Assembly (NCBI RefSeq): GCF_003781945.1
Contig: NZ_RJJW01000003.1
Coordinates: forward strand, 46,866 to 110,865
Source of the DNA: Halorubrum sp. CSM-61
GTDB taxonomy: Archaea > Halobacteriota > Halobacteria > Halobacteriales > Haloferacaceae
Direction of reading: 5' to 3'
DNA: 64,000 nt
Below the pieces are notes generated by a model, which had not been told where the DNA came from, made no database searches, and was given only the letters and a program-made list of their open reading frames with translations. The translations under genes were made by a program, and so were the position numbers. Below are positions 17,623-26,883 of this stretch, in pieces; position 1 is the first letter of the stretch; every line of letters begins with the position of its first letter.

Positions 17623-18816
17623 CTACGGTCGCCGATCGACGCCGCTGATCTCGAACCGGGTGCCGCCCTCGTTCCCGCCACCGATCCGCAGCTCCCACCC
17701 GTGGGCCTCGACGATCCGGTCGACGATCGCGAGCCCGAACCCCGTCCCGTCGGGCGACGACGTGAATCCGGTCTCGCGGACCCGATCCACGTTTTCCTCC
17801 GGGATGCCCGCGCCGTCGTCCTCGACGAAGAACCCGTCTTCCCCGTCGAGCGTGCCGACGCGAACGCTCACGTCGCTGCCGCCGTGCTCGACCGCGTCGC
17901 CGGGCTCCGCCCGGCTGCCCGTGGAATGGTTCGAAAACTCCGTTTCGGAGTTTTCGTCATCACGAGAGACGGCGTCGCCGTCTCTCGAACGACCGTGTTC
18001 CACGCTGTTCCGGAAGAGGTTCTCGAAGACGTGCGACAGGCGGTCGCGGTCGGCCCGCACCGTCATCGACCCGTCCGCGCGGAGCGTCGCGTCGGCCGTG
18101 TCCACGCGCGACCAGCACTCGCGCGCGAACTCCGCGAGGTCGACGTCGTCGACCTCGTCGACGGTCTTCCCCTCGCGAGCGAGCGTGAGCGTCTCCTCGA
18201 TGATCTCGTCCATCCGGTCGAGCGCGGGCCCGGCCGCCGCCAAGTGCTCGTCGTCCGGATGCGCCCGCCGGGCGAGGTCGACCCGCCCGCGGACGACGTT
18301 GAGCGGGTTCCGGAGGTCGTGTGACACGACGCTCGCGAACTCCTCGAGCCGGTCCCGCTCGCGGCGGAGTTCGGCCTGTCGGACCCGACTCCGCTCCGCC
18401 GCGACCTCGCGTTCGATCGCCCTCGCCTCGAACACCCCGATGAGCAGCCCGATACCGCCGCCGAAGCCGATCGCCCAGCGAGTCCAGCCGAACACCTGAA
18501 ACGAACTCTCCGTCGGCAGCGTCGCCATGAATCCGACGTTGACGAACAGGAACCCCGCCGCGCCGGCGATCCACCAGCGGTTGATCCGCCGGTGCCGAGT
18601 GGCGGAGAGGTCGGCCCCCGGCAGCCAGTAGACGACGTACGCGACGCCGAGCACGACCGCCATCGAGGAGAGGAATCCCACCCAGTAGCCGCCCGGGACG
18701 GTAACGAGGCCGAGCGAGAGGACCGCGGCTTCGGTGACGAGCGACAAGAGGAGTACGACGCTGAGTCCCCAAACGGGCCACAGCGAGCGGACGGCCGTGC
18801 TCGGCGTGTTGTCCAT
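17623..18816 (-). CDS. Membrane sensor histidine kinase carrying an in-frame hairpin insertion
   Basis: The 397-residue kinase has four to five TM segments (about 14-130), a short coiled coil, a HisKA domain with H166 in VVSHDLRNPLNVV, and a HATPase domain with N box ENLFRNSVEHG, G1 box DDGAGIP and G2 GTGFGLAI. The start at 18816 is chosen because a TATA box (18844-18852) lies just upstream; an earlier in-frame ATG overlaps that box. Residues 276-297, directly after the N box, are encoded by two perfect hairpins and look inserted. Input signal unknown; its place in the oxidase region hints at respiratory sensing. Confidence 0.9.
   Translation of the reverse strand: MDNTPSTAVRSLWPVWGLSVVLLLSLVTEAAVLSLGLVTVPGGYWVGFLSSMAVVLGVAYVVYWLPGADLSATRHRRINRWWIAGAAGFLFVNVGFMATLPTESSFQVFGWTRWAIGFGGGIGLLIGVFEARAIEREVAAERSRVRQAELRRERDRLEEFASVVSHDLRNPLNVVRGRVDLARRAHPDDEHLAAAGPALDRMDEIIEETLTLAREGKTVDEVDDVDLAEFARECWSRVDTADATLRADGSMTVRADRDRLSHVFENLFRNSVEHGRSRDGDAVSRDDENSETEFSNHSTGSRAEPGDAVEHGGSDVSVRVGTLDGEDGFFVEDDGAGIPEENVDRVRETGFTSSPDGTGFGLAIVDRIVEAHGWELRIGGGNEGGTRFEISGVDRRP
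17926..17991. repeat. Double-hairpin insertion inside the histidine kinase
   Basis: Two perfect 11-bp stems with three-base loops lie side by side. Hairpin A is 17932-17956 (arms CGAAAACTCCG/CGGAGTTTTCG, loop TTT) and hairpin B is 17963-17987 (arms CGAGAGACGGC/GCCGTCTCTCG, loop GTC). They are separated by TCATCA and framed by GGTT and AACG. The 66 bases are in frame and add about 22 residues. Outside them, GTGGAA (17921) and TTCCAC (17998) form a further inverted repeat. Confidence 0.75.
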
Positions 18817-18843
18817 TCGACTACGTTCGATTTCCCGCGAAGC

Positions 18844-18852
18844 CTTATAAAC
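18844..18852 (-). promoter_or_regulatory. TATA box of the histidine kinase gene
   Basis: On the minus strand this reads GTTTATAAG, ending 28 bases before the ATG at 18816. That spacing places transcription start at or next to the start codon, the usual haloarchaeal leaderless arrangement. Confidence 0.6.
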
Positions 18853-18904
18853 CACGCCGGCCGGCTATCACCGTCGATATCGCCGACGCCTCGCCGACCG
18901 CCGA

Positions 18905-20308
18905 TCAGACCACGAGCGCGTCGAAGACCACCGCGAACAGCAGGAGACCGAGGTAGGCGTTTGACGCGTGGAACGCCCGGAACGCCGCGTCCTCGGTCTG
19001 CTCGTAATGGAGCCGGACGACGGTCCAGAGGAACAGCGCGCCGACGGCGACGCCGACGACGGCGTAGAGCGCGCCGAGCGGCTCGGCGACCGCCGCGAGC
19101 GCGACCGCCGCGACGAGCGTCGCGCCGAGGTACCAGACGATGTGCCGACGCGTCGTCGTCTCCCCGCGGACCACGGGCATCATCGGGAAACCGCCGCGCT
19201 CGTAGTCGTCCTTGTAGGCCAACGCGAGGTTGTAGAAGTGCGCGGGCGTCCACAGGAAGATGACGAAGGCGAGCAGCAGCCCGCCGCCGCCGACCTCGCC
19301 GGTCACCGCGGCCCAGCCGATGAGGGCCGGGAGCGCGCCGGCGGCCCCGCCGATCACGGTGTTCTGTACCGTGTTCGGCTTCAGGACGAGCGTGTACACG
19401 ACGCTGTAGAACAGGATCGCGATCAGCCCGAGCGCCGCCGTCAGTTGGTTCACCGTCCAGAACAGACCGACCGAGACGACCGTGAGAAGGCCCCCGAACG
19501 CGAGCGCGTGGGACACCGGCACGAGGTCGGTCGCCAGCGGGCGGTCGTTGGTACGCTGCATCCGCTTGTCCACGTCGCGTTCGAGCACGTGATTGAACGT
19601 CCCCGAGGCGCCGATCGAGAGCGCGCCGCCGACCAGCGTCGCGGCCACGACGCGGGGGGTGAACCCGGCCCCGCCGGCCAGCGCCATCGCCGCGGCGGCG
19701 ACCAGACAGAGCAGCCACATCAGTCGCGGCTTCATCAGCCGGAAGTACGCCGTCGCGGTCGCCCTCAGCCGCGGGACCGTCGCGGTCGGCACGTCCGGGT
19801 CGGGGGCCTCCTCGATCGGCGGGAGGTCGTCGGTGCCGGGCTCGAAGTCGGCGGGAGCGTCGTCCGGGTCGCCGGTCTCGGCCTCCAGCCACCAGGCGAG
19901 CCCGGCGAGCACGGCCGCGAAGATGGCCACGCCGAGGAGGAGGTGAAGGGAGCCGAGCGCGGTCGGAAGGTCGCCGACCGCGACGAGCGCGCCCACGCCG
20001 GCCTGCGCGGGGTACACGAGCAGCGCGGCGGTGAGCGCGGCGCGGATCCGCCGGCTCGCGCCGTCGCGCCACGCGAGGGCGGCGGAGAGCGCGACGAGGA
20101 GGCCGACGGCGACCGCGAGGACGCGGTGCCCGAGGGCGATCCAGCCCTCGCTCGCCGTCGGGAGCTCGGCGCCGTTCCCGCAGGCGGGCCAGCCGCCGCA
20201 GGCGGCCGCCGCCTCCGTGAGGGAGGTGGTCGCGCCGACGACGACGAGGAGGTACACGCCCATCGCCGCCGCCGCGAGCACCGCGGGGAATCGGTCGGGT
20301 ATCGTCAC
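18905..20308 (-). CDS. ctaB: CtaA-like/CtaB fusion: protoheme IX farnesyltransferase (heme O synthase)
   Basis: The 467-residue membrane protein starts with GTG. Residues 1-145 resemble part of CtaA/Cox15 heme A synthase: about four TM helices with ALGHRVLAV and LGSLHLLLG, each with a possible heme-ligand His. An acidic linker follows, then a UbiA-type prenyltransferase with the signature NHVLERDVDKRMQRTNDRPL and YTLVLKP...N. The C-terminal part converts heme B to heme O for the oxidase. The N-terminal part is only half the size of a normal CtaA. It is convergent with nothing and sits upstream of the kinase on the same strand. Confidence 0.92.
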   Translation of the reverse strand: MTIPDRFPAVLAAAAMGVYLLVVVGATTSLTEAAAACGGWPACGNGAELPTASEGWIALGHRVLAVAVGLLVALSAALAWRDGASRRIRAALTAALLVYPAQAGVGALVAVGDLPTALGSLHLLLGVAIFAAVLAGLAWWLEAETGDPDDAPADFEPGTDDLPPIEEAPDPDVPTATVPRLRATATAYFRLMKPRLMWLLCLVAAAAMALAGGAGFTPRVVAATLVGGALSIGASGTFNHVLERDVDKRMQRTNDRPLATDLVPVSHALAFGGLLTVVSVGLFWTVNQLTAALGLIAILFYSVVYTLVLKPNTVQNTVIGGAAGALPALIGWAAVTGEVGGGGLLLAFVIFLWTPAHFYNLALAYKDDYERGGFPMMPVVRGETTTRRHIVWYLGATLVAAVALAAVAEPLGALYAVVGVAVGALFLWTVVRLHYEQTEDAAFRAFHASNAYLGLLLFAVVFDALVV

Positions 20309-20411
20309 TTGAGAGGTCTTGGGAACCGATCCATATAGGTTCCGCGCTTCGGCGTCTCACCGGCGTCCGTCGATCTCTCGCGACCGCTACGCCGGGTCGC
20401 CGCCTCGACCG

Positions 20412-20882
20412 CTACGCTCGGTCTCCGGGGTCGCCGTCGCGGTCGGCCGGTCCGGGTCCCCGCCGCTTCAAGATCCGATCGACGATGTCGCCGCTGGAGA
20501 GCAGCTCGTCCTCGTACCGGGGGTCGCGGGCCGAGGCGCGCTCGACCCGACAGTCGATCCCGCGCTCCGCGAGCGCGTCGGCGATGTCGCCCTCGTCGTG
20601 GTGCTGGTCGAACCCTAACACGATCACGTCGGGATCGATCCGCTCGATGGGGACGAACACGTCCTCCGGGTGGCCGAGGTGCGCCTCGTCGACCGCGTCG
20701 AGCGCGGCGACCATGTCGCGGCGCTGCTCGGCACAGAGGATCGGCGCCGGCTTGTGCGTGACGTTGGTCCGGCGGGCGACGATGGCGTGGAGCTCGTCGC
20801 CGTACGCCGCCGCGTCCTCCAGATAGTGGACGTGACCGGGGTGGAGCAGATCGAAGGTCCCCTGCGCGACGACCCCCGTCAT
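20412..20882 (-). CDS. ribL: FAD synthase (archaeal RibL, cytidylyltransferase family)
   Basis: The 156-residue nucleotidyltransferase joins AMP to FMN. The start at 20882 gives [20 protein letters not shown], with the nucleotidyltransferase HxGH motif (HPGH). The C-terminal segment [15 protein letters not shown] matches the ISSTxI-type motif of the family. Its ATG overlaps the stop of the upstream JAMM gene (ATGA), indicating one operon. Confidence 0.9.
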   Translation of the reverse strand: MTGVVAQGTFDLLHPGHVHYLEDAAAYGDELHAIVARRTNVTHKPAPILCAEQRRDMVAALDAVDEAHLGHPEDVFVPIERIDPDVIVLGFDQHHDEGDIADALAERGIDCRVERASARDPRYEDELLSSGDIVDRILKRRGPGPADRDGDPGDRA

Positions 20883-21400
20883 CGGAACCACGAGAGGAAG
20901 CCGCCGCCGTCGCGTCGCTCCTCGCCGATCTCCCGGTCGATGTCCTCCTGCGTGAAATCGAAGAAGTGCTCGTCGGGGACCTCCACGTCGAGCACGTCGA
21001 GGGTCGTCTGGGTCCCCTCGTTGTCGAACGCCTTCCAGTCGCCCCACCCGTAGGGCGCGCCGACGATGATGTGGACCCGCCCCTGTCCGAACGTCGCGAG
21101 GTCGGCGTCGCTCGGGCGGAGCGCGCCGTTCGGGTGGGAGTGGACCGACCCGACCGCGCGCATGTCGTTCGGCTTCATGTGGGTGCGGACGCTGGCGCTC
21201 GTCGGGTTCGACTCCGTGCCCGGGATGACGAGCACGTCGGTGATCACCTGTCCGTCCCGGTCGAGGTCGAGCTTCCGGGCGTCGTCCGCGCGGAGGAACC
21301 CCATGTACTCGTCGGGGTGGCTCTCCTCGCTCGCCTCGAGGACGAACTCCATGGTCTCCCGGGCGATCCCGAGGAGCTCGTCCGAGCGGAACAGTCGCAT
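20879..21400 (-). CDS. JAMM/MPN-domain metalloprotease-like protein
   Basis: The 173-residue protein has the complete zinc metalloprotease motif [14 protein letters not shown] (HxHP...SxxD) and an upstream glutamate in DEYMGFL that could be the catalytic acid. In haloarchaea such enzymes include desampylases that remove ubiquitin-like SAMP proteins. The start at 21400 (MRLFRSDE) is preferred over 21427, which would add an atypical leader. It overlaps ribL by four bases. Whether it acts on SAMP conjugates is not shown by sequence. Confidence 0.85.
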   Translation of the reverse strand: MRLFRSDELLGIARETMEFVLEASEESHPDEYMGFLRADDARKLDLDRDGQVITDVLVIPGTESNPTSASVRTHMKPNDMRAVGSVHSHPNGALRPSDADLATFGQGRVHIIVGAPYGWGDWKAFDNEGTQTTLDVLDVEVPDEHFFDFTQEDIDREIGEERRDGGGFLSWFR

Positions 21401-21549
21401 ACGCGACGGGAGGGACCCTCGCCCCATATGGATTCCGGACCGCGGGGCCGGCGGCGTCGACCCGCCGCGAACGCGACCGAATCCGCGCCTCGACGACGAC
21501 GGAGACGCGAGAGAACAGGCTTAACACCGGCCGTTCCCGATGAGTGACC

Positions 21550-23496
21550 ATGAGCGAGAACACCGCCGGGGATTCCGGCACGCGGGGCGATTCGAGCCCC
21601 GAACTCGACGCCGACGCGGCGGAGGGGGCGGCCGACGACCGGCCGACCGTCTACGATCTGGCACCGGACTGCACTCTCGAAGACGCCGAGGCCGACGCGC
21701 TGTACCACGCCGAGGTCAACGGCGTCGTCGACTACGGGATCTTCGTCGACGTCTCGGACGCCCTCTCGGGGCTCGTCCACGAGTCGAACCTCGACGGCAC
21801 CTACGCGGTCGGCGACCGACTGGTCGTCCGGCTGACCGAGGTGAAGGAGAACGGCGACGTGGCGTTCGACGACGAGGACGTCGACGACTACCGCACGGAG
21901 ACGGTCGCCCACGAACCGACCGTCTCCCGCGTCCGCGGGCTCGCGCCCGGTGACGAGGTCACCGTCGAAGGCGAGGTCGTGCAGGCGAAACAGACGGGCG
22001 GCCCGACGATCTTCGCCGTCGCGGACGCCTCCGGCGTCGTCTCCTGTGCCGCCTTCGAGGAGGCGGGCGTCCGCGCGTACCCGGAGATCTCCGTCGGCGA
22101 CATGGTCCACGTCAGCGGCGCGGTCGAGACCCGCGAGAACGCCCTCCAGCTCGAGGTCGACTCGCTGAAGCGGCTCCCCGAGGAGCGGGCGACCGAGGCC
22201 CGCGAGCGCTTCGAGGCGGCCCTCGACGATCGCGCGGAGCCCGCCGACCTCGACCCCCTCGTCGAGTGGGAGGCGTTCGAGCCGATCCACGACGACCTCC
22301 GCGAGCTGGCGCGGCTGCTCCGCCGCACCGTGCTCTCCGGCCGCCCGATCCGCGTCCGGCACCACGCCGACGGCGACGGAATGTGCGCCGCGATCCCCGT
22401 TCAGCTCGCCCTGGAAAACTTCGTCGGCGACGTACACGAGGACCCCAGTGCGGCCCGCCACCTGTTCAAGCGGCTCCCGAGCAAGGCGCCGTACTACGAG
22501 ATGGAGGACGTGACTCGCGACCTGAACTTCGCCCTCGAGGGACGGGCCCGCCACGGCCAGAAGCTCCCCTTCCTGCTCATGCTCGACAACGGATCGACCG
22601 AGGAGGACGTGCCCGCCTACGAGAACCTCGCGCACTACGACATTCCCATCGCGGCCGTCGACCACCATCACCCCGACCCCGAGGCGGTCGAGCCGCTGCT
22701 CGACGCCCACGTCAACCCGTACCTCCACGACGAGGACTACCGGGTCACGACGGGGATGATGTGCGTCGAGCTCGCCCGCCTGATCGACCCGTCGATCACC
22801 GAGGAGCTGGAGCACGTCCCGGCCGTCGCCGGACTCTCCGACCGCTCGAAGGCGGAGGCGATGGACGATTACATCGCGCTCGCCGAGGGCGCCGGCTACG
22901 ACGAGTCCGACCTGCTCGACATCGGCGAGGCGCTCGACTACGCCGCCCACTGGCTGCGCTACTCCGAGGGGAAGACCCTCGTCAACGACGCGCTCAACGT
23001 GGGCTGTGAAGACGAAGAGCGTCACGAGGAGCTGGTCGAGTTCCTCTCCGAGCGCGCCGACCGCGACGTGCAGCGCCAGCTCGACGCGGTCGACGACCAC
23101 GTCGAACACGAGCGGCTCGCCTCCGGGGCGCACCTCTACCGCATCGACCTCGACGAGTACGCCCACCGGTTCACCTACCCCGCGCCCGGGAAGACGACCG
23201 GCGAGCTCCACGACACCCGCGTACGGGAGACGGGCGACCCCGTCATCACCATCGGCTACGGGCCGGACTTCTGCGTGCTCCGGTCCGACGGCGTCCGTCT
23301 CGACATCCCGAACATGGTGACCGAGCTGAACGAAGAGCTCCCCGAGGCGGGCGTCTCGGGCGGCGGCCACCTCGTCGTCGGCTCCATCAAGTTCGTGAAG
23401 GGGCGGCGGAGCGCCGTCATCGAGACGCTCGTCGAGAAGATGGCCGAGGCGGAGATCGACGAGGCGCTCTCGTCGACGGCCGCGATCGACGACTGA
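21550..23496 (+). CDS. S1/OB/DHH phosphoesterase, RecJ-like
   Basis: The 648-residue protein has in order a disordered acidic N-terminus, an S1-like domain (about 50-110, [19 protein letters not shown]), an OB-fold (about 120-200, [15 protein letters not shown]), a DHH phosphoesterase core (HHADGDGM near 275 and AVDHHHPD near 375), and a DHHA1-like C-terminus with SGGGH. This architecture is typical of haloarchaeal RecJ-like single-strand nucleases. The ATG at 21550 is used rather than the GTG two codons before. A role in repair or replication is the family expectation. Confidence 0.88.
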   Translation: MSENTAGDSGTRGDSSPELDADAAEGAADDRPTVYDLAPDCTLEDAEADALYHAEVNGVVDYGIFVDVSDALSGLVHESNLDGTYAVGDRLVVRLTEVKENGDVAFDDEDVDDYRTETVAHEPTVSRVRGLAPGDEVTVEGEVVQAKQTGGPTIFAVADASGVVSCAAFEEAGVRAYPEISVGDMVHVSGAVETRENALQLEVDSLKRLPEERATEARERFEAALDDRAEPADLDPLVEWEAFEPIHDDLRELARLLRRTVLSGRPIRVRHHADGDGMCAAIPVQLALENFVGDVHEDPSAARHLFKRLPSKAPYYEMEDVTRDLNFALEGRARHGQKLPFLLMLDNGSTEEDVPAYENLAHYDIPIAAVDHHHPDPEAVEPLLDAHVNPYLHDEDYRVTTGMMCVELARLIDPSITEELEHVPAVAGLSDRSKAEAMDDYIALAEGAGYDESDLLDIGEALDYAAHWLRYSEGKTLVNDALNVGCEDEERHEELVEFLSERADRDVQRQLDAVDDHVEHERLASGAHLYRIDLDEYAHRFTYPAPGKTTGELHDTRVRETGDPVITIGYGPDFCVLRSDGVRLDIPNMVTELNEELPEAGVSGGGHLVVGSIKFVKGRRSAVIETLVEKMAEAEIDEALSSTAAIDD

Positions 23497-23526
23497 CCCG
23501 GTTTCACCGCCGTTTCTCAGAGCCTG

Positions 23527-25287
23527 CTACGTGAACGCCACCTCTCTGCGAGCGACGGCGCCCGCGCCCGCGAGCGCGACTCCCAGTCCCCCGAGCAACC
23601 CGACCGGCAGGTGGACGCCGCCGCCGCGCCAGTCCGCCGCGTACGCGCGGGCGTAGAACTCGGCGACCGCCTCGTCCTCGACCGCGAGCAGTACCTCCCT
23701 GTTCTCCGTCGCCGCGCCCTCGTTCCAGTTGAGGCTGCCGACGACGGCGGCGTCGTCGACGACGAGTCCCTTCGCGTGGACCTTCCCGTACCGGCCGCGC
23801 GGCTCCGCGACGGACACCTCGATCGGCTCGTCGGCGAGTTCCTCGACGAGCGCGCGGTTCGCCTCCCGGTCGTACCACGCGCCGGACACGAGGAGGTGCA
23901 CGTCGACGCCGCGGTCCGCGGCCCGCCTGAGCGCGCGGACGATCCGGTTGTCGGGGCCGCCGGTCCGCGGGACCACGGCCAGCACGCGGTCGTCGGCGGC
24001 GTCGATCCGCGCGACGAGGCGACCGGCGGCGTTGCCCGGGGCCGTCAGGAGCTCGACGTCCGCGGTCGTCGCTCCCGGCGGTTCGAACCGCGTCGGATAC
24101 GACTCGTTCGCCGCGCCTCCCTCGTGGAACTCGGTGTCCGCCCGGAACGACGACCACGCCCGGGCGTCGGGGGCCGACGCGTCCGCTCGGAAGAGGGCGG
24201 CGAGGTCGTCGGCGGTCGTCTCACCGTTCCCGGTCGACGACCTCGCCGCCCCCGTGACGACGCCCCAGCCCCGGTTGGTCCGCCCGCCCGTCCCGGACGC
24301 CTTCCAGTTCTCCGTGAGGACGACCGCGCGGTCGTCGGCCACCGCGTACTTGGCGTGGTGGAAGCGGAACCGCTCGGGGTCGCCGTCGAGCACGCGGACC
24401 TCGACGCCGGCGGCCGCGATCCGGTTGAGGAGCCGCGCGCTCCGCGCTGAGAAGCCGCCGACCGGCGACCCCTCGACGAGGACCCGCACCTCGACGCCGC
24501 GGTCGGCGGCGTCGACAAGCAGGTCGGCGACCCGCTCCGATCCGAGCGTGTAGCCGGCGAGCAGCAGGCGGTCGTCGGCCGCGCGGAGCGGCTCGACGGG
24601 AACGCCTGGGCTGTCCGGCAACACGAACGGTCGCACGGTCGCGTTCTCGGTTCGGGTCGCCGACCGCGAATCGTACCCCCGCGGTCGCCACTCTCCCCAG
24701 TCCGCGCGCCAGCGGTGTCCCTCGGGCGCGCGGTCGTAGTCGACCGCGGCGACCGCCGTCCCGTTTCGCCGGAGCTCGATCCGGTCGCCGGACGCGGCGA
24801 GCGGGAAGTAGCCGTCGAGGGCGCGGAGCTCCGGATCGCCGACGCCGCCGGTACCCGCGACCGCGGTCTCGTCGTCGATCAGCGCCGTCGCGTTCTCGGG
24901 ATCCATCGAGAGGGCGACGACGCCGCTCGCGTTCGTCGGAATCGACGCTTCGTGGTAGCCGTCGGCGAGCGACCAGTTCCCGCGCTCGGGGAGTCGGACG
25001 ACGAGGTACTCGCCGCGGTTCCCCGCCGCCGTCGGATTCGGGAACAGCTCGAGGATCCGCGGCTGCTCCGCCACGAGCGTCCGGTTCTCCGTCCCGTCGT
25101 TCGACTGCGCGACGACGCCGTTTGGGCCCGGCCCGGCGACCGCCGCGCCGGTCCCGGTGTCACTCGCGGCCGAGACCGGTGCGGCGGCCGTCAGGACGAG
25201 CAGCGCGAGCGCGCCGGCGATGACGCTCGTAACGTCGGTGGCGCTCGCGATCGATCCACTTGCGGAACGGAGAGGTGCGGGCGACAC
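23527..25287 (-). CDS. Exported phospholipase D-like protein with lamin-tail-like domain
   Basis: The 586-residue protein has an N-terminal signal-like helix (IAGALALLVLTAAAPVSA), a region resembling a lamin-tail domain (residues 70-130, ILELFPNPTAAGNRGEYLVV), two PLD domains with HKD motifs HHAKYAVADD and HAKGLVVDD, and a C-terminal TM anchor (PVGLLGGLGVALAGAGAV) ending in a positive charge. It is likely a cell-surface phosphodiesterase or nuclease; substrate unknown. It is convergent with the RecJ-like gene, 30 bases apart. Confidence 0.85.
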   Translation of the reverse strand: MSPAPLRSASGSIASATDVTSVIAGALALLVLTAAAPVSAASDTGTGAAVAGPGPNGVVAQSNDGTENRTLVAEQPRILELFPNPTAAGNRGEYLVVRLPERGNWSLADGYHEASIPTNASGVVALSMDPENATALIDDETAVAGTGGVGDPELRALDGYFPLAASGDRIELRRNGTAVAAVDYDRAPEGHRWRADWGEWRPRGYDSRSATRTENATVRPFVLPDSPGVPVEPLRAADDRLLLAGYTLGSERVADLLVDAADRGVEVRVLVEGSPVGGFSARSARLLNRIAAAGVEVRVLDGDPERFRFHHAKYAVADDRAVVLTENWKASGTGGRTNRGWGVVTGAARSSTGNGETTADDLAALFRADASAPDARAWSSFRADTEFHEGGAANESYPTRFEPPGATTADVELLTAPGNAAGRLVARIDAADDRVLAVVPRTGGPDNRIVRALRRAADRGVDVHLLVSGAWYDREANRALVEELADEPIEVSVAEPRGRYGKVHAKGLVVDDAAVVGSLNWNEGAATENREVLLAVEDEAVAEFYARAYAADWRGGGVHLPVGLLGGLGVALAGAGAVARREVAFT

Positions 25288-25341
25288 GGGACGCCTACCC
25301 GCGTCATCGGATAAGAAACGTCGGCTGAAAGTCGGCCGGCG

Positions 25342-26715
25342 TCAGGCGGTCGGAGCGGACTCGTCGAGCGCGCGGTCGGCCTTCTCGGCCTCGGTGGAGA
25401 CGATGAAGGAGCGTTCGTCGCCGTACTCGGCGACCGCTTCGAGCGCCTCGCGCGTGCCGATCTGGCGGAGCGCCCAGCCGGCGGCCGCGCGCACGTCGTC
25501 GGAGTCGTCGTCGGCGAGCGCGTCGGTGAGGGGGTCGATCGCGCGGGTGTCGCCGATGAGCCCGAGCGCGCGGGCGGCGTGGGGGCGCACGAGGTCCTCG
25601 GTGTCGCCCTCGGGGTCGAGCTGGTTCGCGAGCGGCTGGACCGCCTCCGCGGCGCCGATCTCGCCGAGCGCCTTGAACACGGTCTTCTGGAGCTGCGGGT
25701 TCGAGTCCTCGGAGACGAACTCGACGAGCGTCTCGGTCGCCTCCTCGGCGGCCATTTTCCCGAGGATGCGGATGGACGGCCGGTCGCGCTTCTCCGCGCG
25801 GCCGAGCAGCTCCTCGACCGACGCCTCGGTCTTCCCGCGTTTGCCCATCCGCTCGAACGCCTCGAGGCAGTGGCGCTCCATGAAGTCGGACTGCAGCGAG
25901 TCGAGCGCGAGCAAGATCTGGTCGACGTTGCCGCGCGTCTCGTGCTCCTTCAGCGCGGCCCACTCGACCGGGAAGTCCTTGTAGTGGCCGAGCACGTCGT
26001 AGTACCCCTGCGCGCGGAGTTGCTCGTGGGTTTCGAGGTCGTCCCACTCCTCGGCGTCGTCGAGCCCCGCTTCGAGCGCGTCGGTCGCGTCGAGCAGCGC
26101 CGCGATCGTCTCGGCGTCGTCGTCGGGGTCGAGACCGGCGTCCGCGACCGCCTCGGCCACCGCGTCGAGCGCGGCGGCCAGCTCGTCGAGGTCGTCGTGT
26201 GCGGGGTCCGCGTCGACCGCGACCGACTCGGACGCCTCCTCGACGAAGACGTCGACCGCGTCGGCGGCGTCGTCGCGCCCCTCGGCGGTCCACTCGGTGT
26301 CTTCGAGCGTCGACTCGGCGGCCTCGATCGCCTCGATCACGTCCTCGGCGTAGGGGCCGCGGGCCTCCTCGACGCCGTCGCGGAGCTCCGCGATCCGGTC
26401 TTCGAGGTCGCCGCGCGGGTCGTCGGCGTCCTCGTCGTCCTCGTCCGGCTCGGGGAGATCGGCCTCGGCGACTCCCTCTTCGGCGTCGTCGAGGAGCGCG
26501 TCGACGTCGTCGAGGTCCGCCTCGGTCTCGGCGTCGTCGAGGTGGGCCTCGATCTCGTCGAGGTATTCGTTCAGGGACTCCTCGGTGGCTTCGTCGGGAA
26601 GCGTGGGCGCGGCGGCCGCGTCCGTCGACTCGCCGGCGCCGCTCGCCTCTTCCGCGTCGTCCGCGGCGTCGGCCCCCTCGGAGGCGTCGGCCGGGTCGTC
26701 GTCGCCGTTGCTCAT
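25342..26715 (-). CDS. HEAT-repeat protein with long acidic N-terminal region
   Basis: The 457-residue protein begins with about 220 very acidic residues predicted to be helical or disordered. From about 230 onward come HEAT-like helical repeats (VDQILLALDSLQSDFMERHCLEA, ETLVEFVSEDSNPQLQKTVFKALGEIGA, VRPHAARALGLIGD, VRAAAGWALRQIG). Such repeats usually make protein-protein surfaces. It is conserved in haloarchaea without a firm function. It is divergent from dpsA. Confidence 0.85.
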   Translation of the reverse strand: MSNGDDDPADASEGADAADDAEEASGAGESTDAAAAPTLPDEATEESLNEYLDEIEAHLDDAETEADLDDVDALLDDAEEGVAEADLPEPDEDDEDADDPRGDLEDRIAELRDGVEEARGPYAEDVIEAIEAAESTLEDTEWTAEGRDDAADAVDVFVEEASESVAVDADPAHDDLDELAAALDAVAEAVADAGLDPDDDAETIAALLDATDALEAGLDDAEEWDDLETHEQLRAQGYYDVLGHYKDFPVEWAALKEHETRGNVDQILLALDSLQSDFMERHCLEAFERMGKRGKTEASVEELLGRAEKRDRPSIRILGKMAAEEATETLVEFVSEDSNPQLQKTVFKALGEIGAAEAVQPLANQLDPEGDTEDLVRPHAARALGLIGDTRAIDPLTDALADDDSDDVRAAAGWALRQIGTREALEAVAEYGDERSFIVSTEAEKADRALDESAPTA

Positions 26716-26849
26716 ACATCCAAACTGGACGCGTACTCCATTAAGACGTTTCCCTTCGCGGGCGGAGTCGAACGTCGGTGTCGACCGGTATCACACACAA
26801 CAGAAAAAATATCTTCAACATATGGAACTCTGATTACCAAAGTGAGAAC

Positions 26850-26859
26850 GATTAAGTGG
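26850..26859 (+). promoter_or_regulatory. TATA-like box of dpsA
   Basis: GATTAAGTGG lies 25-34 bases before the dpsA ATG at 26884, preceded by an A-rich stretch around 26805-26820 that could hold the BRE or a regulator site. The spacing predicts a very short or absent leader. Confidence 0.45.
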
Positions 26860-26883
26860 GTCGCGCGCGTACGTGTAGACCGC

